DNA from: Odontocerum albicorne
Lineage: Eukaryota; Arthropoda; Insecta; Trichoptera; Odontoceridae
NCBI GenBank assembly: GCA_949825065.1
Contig: OX463839.1
Location: forward strand, 33,675,540-33,739,539
Reading direction: 5' to 3'
DNA length: 64,000 nt
The position numbers and the translations under genes were made by a program. The notes beneath the pieces were generated by a model, which worked only from the letters and a program-made list of their open reading frames with translations, did no database searches and was not told where the DNA came from. Below, one piece after another: positions 23,940-36,530 of this stretch (the first letter of the stretch is position 1; every line of letters begins with the position of its first letter).

Positions 23940-26900
23940 TCGATATAAAAATATTACGTAGATAAATTATTCAACAATCAGATGTAATGAACGTATCTTT
24001 ATAAAACACGAGAGCCATAAGCACTCCGCGCGATATTTATGCGCGTTAAGCCCAACTTAATGTGCGTTGGCCTTAACTCAAGCGAGGTAAATGGGAGGTA
24101 ACACGTGGCCCCACTCTAAGAGCTTAGAAATCGAATGGCTGTAATTTGAAGAAATTAGTTCGCCTCAACTCGAGGATAACAAGATTCGAGCCTTAAGTAA
24201 TTAGTTCTGGGGTGCAACTTTGTACGACTATGGGAAAATCGGTGACCCATAAAGCTCTTTAAAGTTTATGTGGATTGAGTAACAGGATTATGGTGTAATG
24301 TTCGCTAACTTATAACTCGGGGAGGATAAGAACTAACGGAAAATCAAGTGGAATTAACACATATATTTAAGACTTAAGCTTCCTTACTATAGAAACTAAT
24401 TTATAATGAAATTGCTGTTTTTTTTTATTTACCATATAAATTAGTATTTTCATATATTTTATCCGTTTCCAATAAAGAGTACGCGGAAAACATGTCTCGT
24501 TTCTTAGACAGGCTTGGCAGACATTTAATATTTTGAGAAACTTGCAGTTCTTATGTTGAGAACTGAAAATGTCTCTGGACGGTTTCGATAAGACTTGTAA
24601 GTTAAATATAATACTCGTATATACACAAAAACATATTGAAAAATACGCTAAAATAAAGTTTTCAATAATCTTGAATTGAATTCAATAAACAAGAACCATA
24701 ATTTCACTATAAATTATGTTGTGCAGCTTTTTTTAACTAGAAATACATTTAATTAAAGAAAAAATGCTTGATGAAATAATACTGAAGTAAAAAATACTTT
24801 TGTTACGAGTAAAAACATTTACGCACTTAGCACAGCACAGCACAGCCAATTCAATAAAACGAACCACTTCTTTAATAAAATTCAAAGAAGCAGATCCCAA
24901 CTTCATTTAAATGTTTTTTTTAATAATTCAAAAACAATTAGTTCGTCGGAATTTATCTATACATGTATGTTACCAACATTATATGGAGCGAAAGCATGTA
25001 AATTTGAATACACATTATTTCATTTCTTGAATTGCTATTAATATTCAAAATACTTTCATAAAACGAAACATGTTTATCACTCGAAGATTGACTTCACGCT
25101 TCACTGAAAATCATAAAAGTCATACATTATTAAATTGATTGTAGAATATATTTCACACTTATTTTAATATTTCCGTATTGCGAGAAATCGAGATTAATAA
25201 ATGAAAATTTGCACCATTTGGTAGAAATGTATACGTGTATTTATACTGAGTTTCATAATAATTGTGAAGAACGTTTCCCAAACTGAAAAGTGTCGTTCAT
25301 ACGAGAATTAAAATAAATACGAAGCTGAAAAACCACACATATGAAAATATGGTACACATCATGAAGCCGATTCCTGATATACAAAATGTAAAAAACAGTG
25401 TGGCAGGATAACACATCTTAGAAATTTAATACGATTTTTTGTCTCATGGGCTGAATATCACCTATATGAAATGGTTGGTTGTACTTGGAATTATGCAGGT
25501 TGTAAATTATACGCTGTAATATGTATAAACCAAGATTGCTGTCGCAGAGCTCTCTACAACGAATAATGCTCCAGATATGGTCACTAGCAGTCTCCTTGTA
25601 TGAACTGCCTGATGTTTCTAAACACGTGTTAGAATATTATACATTCTATTACTTGAATATTACGTTTTCAGAATGAAAAACAGTGTAAATGATGTTGAGG
25701 CAATATAAATAAAACTCATTTCTGAAATGAAATTAAATAAAAAACAGAACAAATAGAAAATCATGCATGAGTTAGAAGTTGGAATGCGCGAAAAAAGAAA
25801 AAGATTTAATAAATCACGAGCCAGATTTTTTCCTACGCTTATAGTTTGCTATGAAATTATGATAGAATATAAATGAAAGCTAAAAAATATACAGTTTGAA
25901 AATAAATCTTAATGATTAATTTATGTGAATTTTATAAACCGTTGAAAGTTTTTTGAGACGTTGCGAATAAGCTTGATTTAACCGTGAATATACATTTTGA
26001 ATCTTCGGGTGGGTCATTAAGAAAGATTTATGTTTTAAACAAATAATTATATATTTCAAGATTTATTCAAAATAAACACACAAAAAGGAAAAATCTAACG
26101 AAAACAAAAAGGTTCGGATAAAAAGGAGCGCTACTTTGTTTGGGCAATGGACATTTACCGAAGATTAATGAGAAGGAAATGAACGTACTCAATACAATGA
26201 CAAATCATTTGTCTTTTAGACATCGCAAGATTAACGAAGGGTATTACGAAATTTCCGGCAAAAATCTGATAAAAACAATGTCCCAAAACAGTGAATATAA
26301 AAAATACTCCTTTGTAAATAAATACAATTTTGATCAAAATCGCGCACCCAAGAAGATGTTGTCAGCTGATTTACGTTCGAAACATTAAACAAGAGAATGT
26401 GAGAAAAATGAGAAAAACGTGGCCAAATCGTGATTTACCGTCTTGCCCCCGTATCCTGGGCCCAGGAAAGCAAACACGGTGCGCGATGTCTCGCAGAGAT
26501 TGCGACCCTTGTTCGGAATAATATGGTTTATGTCTGGCATGGCAGTTAAAGCTAAAGGCTAACCAAAACATTCTACAGCGTCTGGCGATAGCAGATTTAT
26601 ATGTATGTGGGTGGAACTTGGGCATTGAGATGCGAGTACTAAACGCATCTTGGATAGTGCATTTGTTAGTCATAAATCTACAAGAATTATTAGAGGAAAC
26701 AAGAATGAATGATTAAGTGCAGCGTTGAAAGTTTTATCACACATTTTGGACCACTTGCGCAGTGTTTTTGACACACATTGCATAATATGGTTCACACAAA
26801 CATGGATTATCTTTGTGTAACTCTCTTCAAAATAAATTCGTTACTAATATTTAAGCACTCAATTTTAATATAAATATTCTAAAAGGAATAAATAACCAAA

Positions 26901-27009
26901 TATATTTACTTTATGTGCAGATTGAAAATTCACAATTATCACAAGACTGAATTGGGAAAAAAGAAAAAAAAATCAAGATAAATATGGTATATGTGACTAG
27001 TAAATTACT
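23940..27009. other. No gene recognised
   Basis: AT-rich. 24010-24330 and 26380-26530 are somewhat GC-richer (CCCCGTATCCTGGGCCCAGG at about 26446) but hold only chance-length frames. Confidence 0.5.
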
Positions 27010-27021
27010 GAGAAAAAAATT

Positions 27022-27400
27022 GTAATTTATTTTTATCAAACACTGTTTATTCCACTTTTTTATGACGGTATAACCCTACCGGTTTCAAGGCTTTCACCTC
27101 ATCTTCAGGGGAGCGCAAACAAGACTAAATGCTGTTCGAACTGGTACCGAGCTAGGGATAATTTCGGCCGAAATTATCCCTAGCCTTCCTCACCCCCCAG
27201 CCTCCAACCGTTGAAGCGTCTATATCGGTACCAGTTCGAACAGCATTTAGTCTTGTTTGCGCTCCCCTGAAGATGAGGTGAAAGCCTTGAAACCGGTAGG
27301 GTTATACCGTCATAAAAAAGTGGAATAAACAGTGTTTGATAAAAATAAATTACAATGTCTTTAAACCTCCACAATGTTAATGCCTTAACTATAAACAACA
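27022..27400. mobile_element. Penelope-like element, inverted dimer of 3' ends
   Basis: Two arms (27022-27150 and 27225-27355) are identical inverted copies of about 130 bp of the Penelope-like terminal sequence. Between them lie a perfect 34-bp palindrome (27151-27184) and 40 bp from the element's 3' untranslated region. The right side carries an extra 45-bp tail (27356-27400) shared with the copies ending at 49404 and 29187. The whole unit is flanked by the 12-bp repeat GAGAAAAAAATT at 27010-27021 and 27401-27412, so it appears to have inserted as one piece. No coding sequence remains. Confidence 0.82.
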
Positions 27401-27412
27401 GAGAAAAAAATT

Positions 27413-30200
27413 ATATCTACTGAGATACTCGTAATTCCAAAAAATAACAGTTTTCTGCTAGATGTTATCATTAGATGTTATGAATATTTTAAAATAATTT
27501 AACACAAAATCAAAAGTTGTATTTTTATATCTATGTAATTAAAATGCTAAAGAAAATATTTATAATACAATCCTCGATATCAATGATACCTAAACACTGA
27601 TTCGTTCGTCGGAGAGAAAATGTGGATATGGAAGAAAAAACTCAATCGATTTTATTTTTTTAATCAACGTTAAAATAACATTTCTTTCATACTGAATATG
27701 AATTTTTTAATAAAAAAAAGTGAAATAAAAAGTCGAAATACGTCTATAAATCGTTAAAAAAAGCAATATAGTTTTTCCAGGTAAATGAACTGAAACAAAA
27801 GAAAAATTGAAAAAGGGTTTAAACGAGATGACCGAAATACATGCAAAGAATAAATTAAATTGATTTCAAAAACCTAAAGAAAAGGTTTTTATATTGGGTT
27901 ACAAAAAAATAAAGTCTATGTAAAGGTGAGCGTAATTCTTAAGATATTACTAAAAAAATAAAAAAATATGAGGAAACATACATACATATTAAAAATTTTC
28001 TCAAGTTGATCAAATCGGGTTACTAAATGAATGAGTAATTAAGGTTTGCTGTATTCATACAAGATTCTTTGTTAATATGAAAAGACAACGTTTATGCGTT
28101 GGTTTGTTTATAATCTTCGAGATAAGTCTACAGAGATGTTAACTCATCTCATCCGTACAATGTAAGCACTCGGAGACATGACAAATCGTCCCGAAGCTGT
28201 CGGTATCGTAGTTGATTTATACGGGGCACGCCTTAACCCTGACTCTGGGCCGCTACTAGCTAGTCAATATTCTAGAGTCACGTTAGGGTAAGAAAGTCAG
28301 GGAGTAGCATACGGATTAAAATTTCTGCGACACCTTTATTCCAGTATTACCCATAGTTCTATCCCACAATTTTAAAGGAGATGTTTGGCAACTAATTCGA
28401 AGAGATATATGCACCATTTAGTACATACACAAAATACTAACAGGAAAAATAATGAACCCTTTTTTGAGTGACCAACTTTTGCTTAATGTTCCTGATATAT
28501 AAAAAAACATAGTAAATTAAGATCGTTTTCGGTGTCGTATTCTCAAACTGAGCCATTAGGAGCGTCACCACTCGTACATGTAATAACATTGTTGAAAGAT
28601 ATTACATTTTCCGATATTGATATCTTCCAAATCTCGGTAAATAAAATAAAGATTAGTTAAAATAAAGAAAAGAAATAGCTCATTAATGCGCTTTGTGGGT
28701 ATAACTGAGTCACTCCACAGGGAAGCACGAGTAATCATTGTTCATTTTGTTATTATTTTTAAACTTGTACCTACTTTATCTTTTTTATATTATGCATCAT
28801 ATTGCATGTGATTAAGTTAAACGTACGTATTAAATGTAAAATAAAGCAAAACGCACACTGAAATTAAATTCAAACCCGATTATATTTAAAAGGCATAACA
28901 TTATCAATAACTATCTTTTGTATGATACTGTTGTTTATTGTAATGTAGAACATTTGAGACAATATACAATAAAATAAAGCTATTACAAGAACAGAAAAGA
29001 TATTTATGTGGATATAAATAAACCAGACATTAACGATACTAAATATGTGAGGAAAAAAAAGAATTTACATCACAAACTAGTATTCCATTTTATATTATCC
29101 ATATAAAGTGGAATAAACACTGTTTAACTAAACAAATCACAGTGTATTTTAACCTCCACAGTGTTAATGCCTTAACTATAAATAATGTATAATACTAGTA
29201 TATTACAGCCAACTACTAAAAATGAGAAGTGAGATTTTATAATAATTGTCAAATCGACGCATTCAATTGTTCGACTATTCAAAAGTGTAGGTAGAAACAA
29301 AACATGAATTATGAATATTCATACTCAAATCTTGAAAACTGAATTTGAAAAAATGTCATATTTTTGTATCGATAAGGCTGCAAGTGAAAGTTAAAAAACT
29401 AACAGTTTTGGTTTGTCAAGATGAAGTTCCTGTGTGCGCCACACCTCCTTGAAAAGGTCCAGCGTGATCTTCACTAATGCAAAGACCGAGAGAAAAATGA
29501 ATGATCACGATGACAAACGGAATTATGTAGAAGGTTCGAGAAATCACCGCTATACCTGGCGGGCTCTTACTGGACTCTTTACACGCTGCTTTACGAAATT
29601 TGAATAACAAGATGATAAAAAAAAACAATTGTGGTGGGCGTCCATAAACAAGGGACGTGACTAGAGGTTTCTTATTTCTATGAAAGTTTAATATTGAGGT
29701 TAGGTTGGAGGAGGTAAATACAAAGTGTAAATAGTAGATGTAACTGAATAAAAAAATAGGAATACTTTAAAGCAGACCTAAGAAATGGTGAGCGAGTTGT
29801 GGCGAGTAGGTAATATGGTATGTAATATTGTGCATCAAATATTATTTTCGTATCAAAATGAAACAGTGCCATCTGTTAAATATTAATGAAGTAATGTACA
29901 GTGTAAGTTGGGATATTCTTTATAAGCTGTCTGTAAAAAATCATTCCATTATTAACCACGCAACTGTTGAGACCTTAATAAAAGTTACCTTATACTAATT
30001 CAATTCTATTTTTGTATGAAATAAAACATTAATGGAAGTAGAAATAAGAGAAAAATATTGAATATATCGCGTGTGAAATTATATTTTTCTTGATTTTAAG
30101 ATTGAAGGAAAAGGAAAGAAGAGCATAGAAACAAATACAGATATGAAAAATCAGAAATAAATTGTGCCATTATATGTTAGGATGAATATTTTCAAATGAG
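27413..30200. other. No gene recognised apart from a Penelope-like stub
   Basis: AT-rich; 28120-28330 is GC-richer without coding signs. The only identifiable piece is 29103-29187. Confidence 0.55.
29103..29187 (+). mobile_element. Penelope-like element, 3'-end stub
   Basis: About 85 bp match the last part of the terminal sequence found at 27310-27400 and 49320-49404 (AAGTGGAATAAACA, then CCTCCACAGTGTTAATGCCT, then TAACTATAAA). It is more diverged than the other two copies and lacks everything upstream, as expected of a 5'-truncated insertion. Confidence 0.65.
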
Positions 30201-30280
30201 GTGCATGGCGGCGTGATAATGCGCTGGACTTTCATGCAAGTCGGCGGTTCAAACCCCGCACTGTGCATCTCCTCGCTCAA
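30201..30280 (+). repeat. tRNA-derived SINE or tRNA pseudogene, family C
   Basis: GTGCATGGCGGCGTGATAAT is followed by a 5-bp hairpin GACTT/AAGTC and a perfect B box GGTTCAAACCC. The acceptor arms do not pair, and the loop is 6 nt, so it is not a working tRNA gene. A related sequence lies at 46688-46770. Confidence 0.55.
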
Positions 30281-30651
30281 ATAACAGACTTATTTCCACC
30301 AAGTATTTGGAGGTATAAGGATACCTATGAACATATTTATTCTTTCTATCGATCATATCTATTCTTACTATAAAAAAGTAAAGAAAAATTTAAACGAACA
30401 GTTTCATACCTTTGCTTTCAGAGCAATTAATTTATGTTACATATGAAGAAAAAAAAAACACAAAATACAGCGGATCACATTTTAAAACAAAGAAGTATAC
30501 CACACTATGTTACATCGAGAAAAATAATAAATGTATTATTTCGGGGGAAAAGGTAGACTTTGTTGTTAAAAAAAAACATCAATTAACGAAAAATAATTTA
30601 TAATTACGGTTTAGAATAATTCTTGCATTATGTATTGATTTCTTTTTATTA

Positions 30652-31290
30652 TTTCCATATTGTAAATTACATTGGTACGAGTATGTTTACCATACAAATA
30701 TTTCCATATTGTACTTTACATTGGTACGAGTATGTTTACCATACACATATTTTCATATTGTACTTTACATTGGTACGAGTATGTTTACCATACACATATT
30801 TCCATATTGTACTTTACATTGGTACGAGTATGTTTACCATACACATATTTCCATATTGTACTTTACATTGGTACGAGTATGTTTACCATACACATATTTC
30901 CATATTGTACTTTACATTGGTACGAGTATGTTTACCATACACATATTTCCATATTGTATTTTACATTGGTACGAGTATGTTTACCATACACATATTTCCA
31001 TATTGTACTTTACATTGGTACGAGTATGTTTACCATACACATATTTCCATATTGTACTTTACATTGGTACGAGTATGTTTACCATACACATATTTCCATA
31101 TTGTACTTTACATTGGTACGAGTATGTTTACCATACACATATTTCCATATTGTACTTTACATTGGTACGAGTATGTTAACCATACACATATTTCCATATT
31201 GTACTTTACATTGGTACGAGTATGTTTACCATACACATATTTCCATATTGTACTTTACATTGGTACGAGTATGTTAACCATGCACATATT
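30652..31290. repeat. 49-bp satellite, about 13 units
   Basis: The unit contains CCATATTGTACTTTACATTG, then GTACGAGTATGTTTACCATA and CACATATTT. Units are nearly identical; the first (TAAATTAC), the seventh (TATTTTAC) and the two AACC variants near the end differ. As 49 is not a multiple of three and the unit has no stop in any plus frame, three long spurious reading frames of 156-223 codons result. They are not genes. Confidence 0.95.
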
Positions 31291-31504
31291 TTGAAAGATT
31301 TGTGTGTCCTGTAATAAATTGTTAGTTTTTTTATATATGTTACAATATCTTTTGTATTTTAATTGTTACTGTGATATGTCAAGGACACATAAGTGCCATT
31401 TATTTTGTTAATAAATAAATAAATATTCCGCTTGATTTGGCTCACTTGAACAAACACGATTTATCCCGAAAACTTGCTTAATGTGACCAACATTTTTCTG
31501 AAAT

Positions 31505-31725
31505 GTCAAAACATGACAAAAGTACGAGATATACAGCTTACAAAACATGACAAAAGTACGATATATATGCAGCCTACAAAAATAAACATTCGTTATGAGA
31601 ACATTAAAAAAATAGACATTAATATAATTAATGTTTCTTGTTATCAAGTATGTGGGACCGATAAATAGACGTTAATATAATTCATGTTTCTTGTTATCAA
31701 GTATGTGGGACAGATAAATAATTCC
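31505..31725. repeat. Two short tandem duplications
   Basis: AAAACATGACAAAAGTACGA repeats with about 33-bp period at 31508 and 31541. A 53-bp unit starting AATAGACATTAATATAATTA repeats at 31611 and 31664. Confidence 0.75.
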
Positions 31726-31729
31726 ATGA

Positions 31730-33120
31730 ATTATAAATTGTTAACATCATATATATTATACAAGAGACGTGATACATTTTATTTATCTACAATACAAATA
31801 CATATAATATTGCATATATTTGGGGATTACTTGTAACTTAGTTCTTATCTTTGACAACTTTCAACTGTTGAGAGCACTATGCAGTTAAGATAAAAAAAAT
31901 TTAATACGCATTGAAAAACTTTTTGCCACAGAGTTGAAATATGTTCACTCTGCCCGCCCCAATAGAAATATGACGTGATGGTGATAATGATGATGCTATA
32001 CATATTAAAATATTATTTTGAGATATAATAATACTTGATAGGGTTTGATTAAATTTCATGACAATGTTTATCAAATTAACTTAGTAAATATATCTTAATA
32101 TGTACGATTAAAATGAAACATTAATTTGTAATCGTGTGAACATGAAAGTAAACATTCTGTCATGAAGCGTCTGTATATAGCATCAATAAAAACAGGTTTT
32201 TAACATAAAAATATTTATCCCCTTAACTCAAGTATGCACAGTGAAACTACGGTATACGATACTTACGCTCCGAAAACCATCGTGATTCGTTTTGATACAT
32301 TTGTTCAAAATAATACCCAAATAAAATTCGGTCACATTGTTTGCTTAACTTTTTTTCCAACGGATTTAGAAAACCTGGCGAAAAACTGTGCAAATAATTC
32401 TCAATGAACTAAAAATTTTGATTGATTTGCAATAAAAAATTGAATGTACGAAAGACGATAAAAATATAACTTTATTATGAGTGCAAAAATAACATACATT
32501 GTTACAGACATTTGTATTGAAATATAATTTTTAATTATTTGGAGTTAAAAGAGTAACTAATCGGAAAATTAAAATCGTATTTGTAACATTTCTTAATACG
32601 CTACAAATGTTGTTGAATAGGACGCATTCCCCGCCCCGTCACTTCCCCTGTCACATTGCCGTCTGGGCAAAATAACTTAATTCAAATTCTAAAAACGACA
32701 GAAGAGACAAAAATCATTCAAGGGTATACTATATATTATATATTTTGTTTTGAATATCTTAGAATTATTTTAAATAAAATAAAATAAAAATTTCATTCAT
32801 TTTTAATTCCACCAAATTTTATATGTTAAACATTTCTGTTCAGAATGCATTGAGATGTACGATATACGACCATTTCTACGTTTTAGAGCAAAAAAGCAGA
32901 AATTACGTATGCAAATAAAAATTATATTCTTATTTAAGTTCCGAGTTTTAATTATCTTTAGATTTGTTTAGAAGGGTCGATATTTCGACTAATAGATAAA
33001 TTGACAAATTGTTTTATCAACTAATTGACAGATTTTCAACGAGTGGATAATAACCGGGAAATATTGGAATATGTTATATCACATTCATATATTCATTTAT
33101 TGTATTATTCATATATTAAT
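31730..33120. other. No gene recognised
   Basis: AT-rich spacer. A minus-strand GTAAGTATC donor-like site at about 32275 follows a very short ATG frame and has no support. Confidence 0.55.
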
Positions 33121-33121
33121 T

Positions 33122-33312
33122 TATTGTATTACACTTTTGTTCTATACAGGACTACCTAGCGAGCTTATTGCCAATCTGTTCCATGCCAATCTATTATGTG
33201 GCAATCTATTCCAACCAACTAGCATGATCTCAAAAGAGGCCTTAAGTGGAATCGAACCTGCAAACTTTAGGTTGAAAGACAGGTGTCTTACCAATTAAGT
33301 CACAGTGATTGG
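33122..33312 (-). repeat. tRNA-derived SINE, family A
   Basis: A good copy with the B-box region (GGAATCGAACCTGC) and A-box end (CTTACCAATTAAGTCACAG) readable in reverse. The CCAATCTATTCC segment is locally repeated about three times. Confidence 0.75.
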
Positions 33313-33764
33313 TTTTTCTTTGAATACAATATAACTTGGGGATTTTATTGGCATTAATTAATTCAATATGTTTGAGTAATAAGTACTTGATTTACATTAA
33401 AAAATCATGATTTAACTTGAAAATTTGACAAAATGTAGTAGGTGCTTCTTCGTTTATAAGAGATTTAATATAAATGGATACGGCGAAAGTCTAAATTCTC
33501 AAAAGTTGCTCACAACAAAGGTGTACTGTGTAAGTAATGTGGACTTTGGTGAAAGGTCATGGTGAGCGTTATAAACATATTCAATTGGAAATTGTGGCTT
33601 AGAGACAGACACCCATGGGAGTGGGAACGGGGTGTAACGGTACTCGTCTCTTTCTTACGCGGCCATCATTTGAGCACGTGTTCGTTTAATCCAGATCGAA
33701 CAAAATACTCCGTAATTTGTAGTGAAGAAATTCCTACCTGTTCAGCAAATAATAAAATACATAT

Positions 33765-33930
33765 ACACATAATATAATCACGCCGTGCTCTTAGTGGGTA
33801 GACAAAGAGATCAGATCGCCCCACTCTTCAATCTGAACACGATTTTTTTTCCTTCAAACGTCACGTAATGTATAATTTTCTTATTTGCCCTCTTCCAAAC
33901 TCTGGTCCTCTTGATCCAACCATGTTTTCA
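33765..33930 (-). mobile_element. RTE-like retrotransposon 3' fragment
   Basis: The minus strand reads KTWLDQEDQSLEEGK, matching the 'GRPRKTWLDQI..LKEGK' block. Further on SLCLPTKSTA, followed by a TAA-rich and TGTGTATATG tail, matches the element's end. Stops interrupt the frame. Confidence 0.6.
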
Positions 33931-33944
33931 AATAATAGTAAATT

Positions 33945-34230
33945 ATACATACATATTATCACGGCATTTCCCTATCGGGTTAGGCAAAGAGGACAGAGCG
34001 TCATACTACTATCTTAATACACACATGCTTAATTTTTTTACGTCCATGCACCTTCTTATATGTTACAACTCTTACTATTATATTCGTTTATTTTTTTTAT
34101 CATTCATTTCTAATTTCTTCGTTTTCAACCCTCTTTCTTTTATTATCTTATTCTTTCTAGTCCAGATAATAAATACTTCAATATTGGTACGAATATACTA
34201 TTGTGTAATGTCATTTTTCCTACATTAAAA
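33945..34230 (-). mobile_element. RTE-like retrotransposon 3' fragment, internally deleted
   Basis: The minus strand shows CMDVKKLSMCVL and ALSSLPNPIGKC, which correspond to the 'RLMDVEEAKEVC' and 'VSAYPxGK' closing blocks. A TATGTATGTATAA tail follows. A possible VPILKYL (compare 'VPTLMYGSE') lies further upstream. It is head-to-tail with the fragment at 33765-33930. Confidence 0.55.
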
Positions 34231-34386
34231 TGTTTACTTTGCCTTTAGTCTCCTTAATTTGTTAAAATAAAATATTAACAGTAAGATAATACAAAAAGGT
34301 TTATTTAAGGATAGTAAATAAATCTCAAAGTACATCTATACTACGCTGAATTTCCTTGCGTTTTTCATCATACGGAAGAAAGACTC

Positions 34387-34575
34387 CATGGTCAAGATGG
34401 AAAGACGCCTGTCTTGAAACCCGAGGGTTGTGGAATCAATTCTCGGTTTTTAAAGGGCTTTAGTCTGATATTCACCTACAGCACCTGTAACATCTTTCTG
34501 GTTAATTGAAAATGATTGCCACGTGTAATAAACCCGTTTAAACACAGGTTGTTCTGTGTACAACGAAATCGGTCG
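34387..34575 (+). repeat. tRNA-derived SINE, family A
   Basis: A plus-strand copy: A-box-like TGGTCAAGATGGAAAGACGC, B-box-like GTGGAATCAATTCTCGG, then the family body TTTAGTCTGATATTCACCT through AATAAACCCG to TGTGTACAACGAAA. Confidence 0.75.
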
Positions 34576-34714
34576 TATAAACTTTTTCTAATCTTATTAT
34601 TTTTCCGTATGTTACGGCCCTGGGCCTCCTAAGCCCTGGGCTATTGATGGTTGAATTATAAGTATGGTAGGTAGTATGTATATACGTACTCTCTTTTGAT
34701 ATTTTTGTGTATAG

Positions 34715-34790
34715 GAACTATAAGAAATTAACGGAATTATAAGAAATTAACGGAACTATAAGAAATTATAGTTCCGTTTAATGAACTATG
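34715..34790. repeat. Short tandem plus inverted repeat
   Basis: ATAAGAAATTAACGGAA occurs in tandem about three times. The last copy is followed by its inverse (AATTATAGTTCCGTT), giving a small hairpin. Confidence 0.65.
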
Positions 34791-36528
34791 TAATTTATTT
34801 CTTATTAAATAAACGTTTGTTTTAACGATATTTCAATAGATTGATCTTAATTTAAAACAAGAACACGTTGGTCGAGTTAACAAATAATACCTTGTATTAA
34901 ACAACGCTCATTTTGAAGGTGAGAAAGAAATTAAAACTTAAAATGGTAAATAAATGTTTGAGTATTTATGAATCGACTGCTATGTGTGAGAAATGGAATT
35001 AATCGTATATGCAGTAAAGTGCATAATATTTTCCGATACTGTCAAACTGTAGAGAGAGCGTAGCGTGGGAGGTGCTGCAATAAACCAAACGTCAGGTGGA
35101 GCGATAAGAGTCTAGTGCGAGGCGGAGAGGTCCCTATACCATATTTATCACGTCTGCTCGTTTTCTCCGTACATTCAGGAGGTATTGATACTCGTATGGC
35201 CCTCGCGGAGAAGCAATCCTCAGCAGCAAGCAGTGTTTGAGTCTCGACAGGCAGCCACGAACACTCTTCGAACTTCGAGAGTTATTAATTCTTAGCGAAA
35301 CAAAGGCGCTTGATCGTGCACATTTAATCACGAAAGGTTTAAAGGGAATTTTAAAGAAATAACGAAATACACTGAATATTAAATGAGAAAATAATTAAAT
35401 TTGCAGTTATTTATACAGCTGAAATATCGAAGCAAACGACAACCTTGATGTCATTCAACAACCTTTGATATGATAATATACTCAAATACATGTAAAGAAA
35501 ACAACTCAAATTTTTAATTAAAAAAACGTGACTTATGCCTCGCCTCAAAAAGATAGTTTAAATAAAATAATAATTCTGCCAACGACCTTTTTCTTGTCGG
35601 GAAATTGCTCTAACCAACTGAGTGATTGGAGAAAATTATCTTAGCGCCAATTTTCAGAAAAGACAAAATTGACTCGCCACACAGTGGATCGTTGTCACCT
35701 CTTCTCAATTTCATCTTTGATTAAATCAGTTTTCTCGGTAAGAAGAAAGTCGTGGGTTTATTACCCTACATGAAAATATATATTTTTTGTTTTCGTCTTT
35801 TATGCGAGGCGGAAAGCACTTGGCGCAACGCACTGCTACGAGTATTTGTTAAAATAATATTTATTTATTTATTTTATACTTTCATGTAAACACGTCTGGT
35901 GGATTTTTTGCTACAAATACATTTCTTCTAATTAACTAGCTATCCTTTCAAATTATTATCGGTATCCATGACCGTTTAAAAAAGTGTATTTTTATTGTAA
36001 ATATTCATGGCGTCTGCTCAACTTAATTACGTAACATAGCAATACGGGGAAGATGAGCAACCAGTTTTCCTCATTGATACATACGCCATGTTCAGCCCAT
36101 CAGACCATATATGTTAGGACCATTGGTGACTCAATTATAGCCTTAAAATAACGAAAGGAATCGATGCATTAACACATCGATTCTGCAAGAAATCACCTTT
36201 CAGGTGACGTAGCCAAAATAAGAAAATGATGCGGTTCCCTGGCGAGTTAATATACTTGAACTAAAAAAACGAGATCAACGAGAGCAAATGCGAAACAAAA
36301 GGAATACCAGAAATATTACCTGCTGCTGTAAAGCTCTCAAAGATAAATCGAGAATATTCAGACTTACGCAGCATGGATTTATCACAATTGAAATTGCGAG
36401 GTTACCAGTTTATCCAGGAGTTACGTTATATAACGGTCATGTAGATATAAACTATTAATGATCTCTTATTTTAAATAACTACGGGTGATTTTGATTTTTA
36501 AGTTGTTTATAACTTAAGTGCAGTATCG
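34791..36528. other. No gene recognised; GC-richer 35035-35340
   Basis: 35035-35340 contains GAGAGAGCGTAGCGTGGGAG and TCTTCGAACTTCGAGAG (a short palindrome). It could be a promoter or 5' untranslated region, but no coding exon adjoins it. Confidence 0.45.
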
Positions 36529-36530
36529 TA

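Noticed and set aside
27770..27790. Plus-strand ratchet site (TTTTTCCAG next to GTAAAT)
   Set aside because: The pyrimidine tract is short, the donor is weak and no plus-strand host exon was found in the window.
30201..30280. Functional tRNA gene
   Set aside because: The B box is perfect and an anticodon-like hairpin exists, but the acceptor arms do not pair, the loop is 6 nt and a diverged relative occurs at 46.7 kb, so it is SINE-like.
30652..31290. CRISPR-like array
   Set aside because: The units are contiguous and nearly identical over their whole 49 bp, with no unique spacers, and the context is an animal genome.
30623..31294. Three long overlapping plus-strand frames (156-223 codons)
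   Set aside because: They are read-through of a 49-bp satellite that lacks stops in every plus frame. The translations are just the repeat unit cycling through frames.
35035..35340. LTR or promoter of a retrovirus-like element
   Set aside because: The composition shift is real, but there is no TG..CA terminal pair, primer-binding site, polypurine tract or partner repeat.
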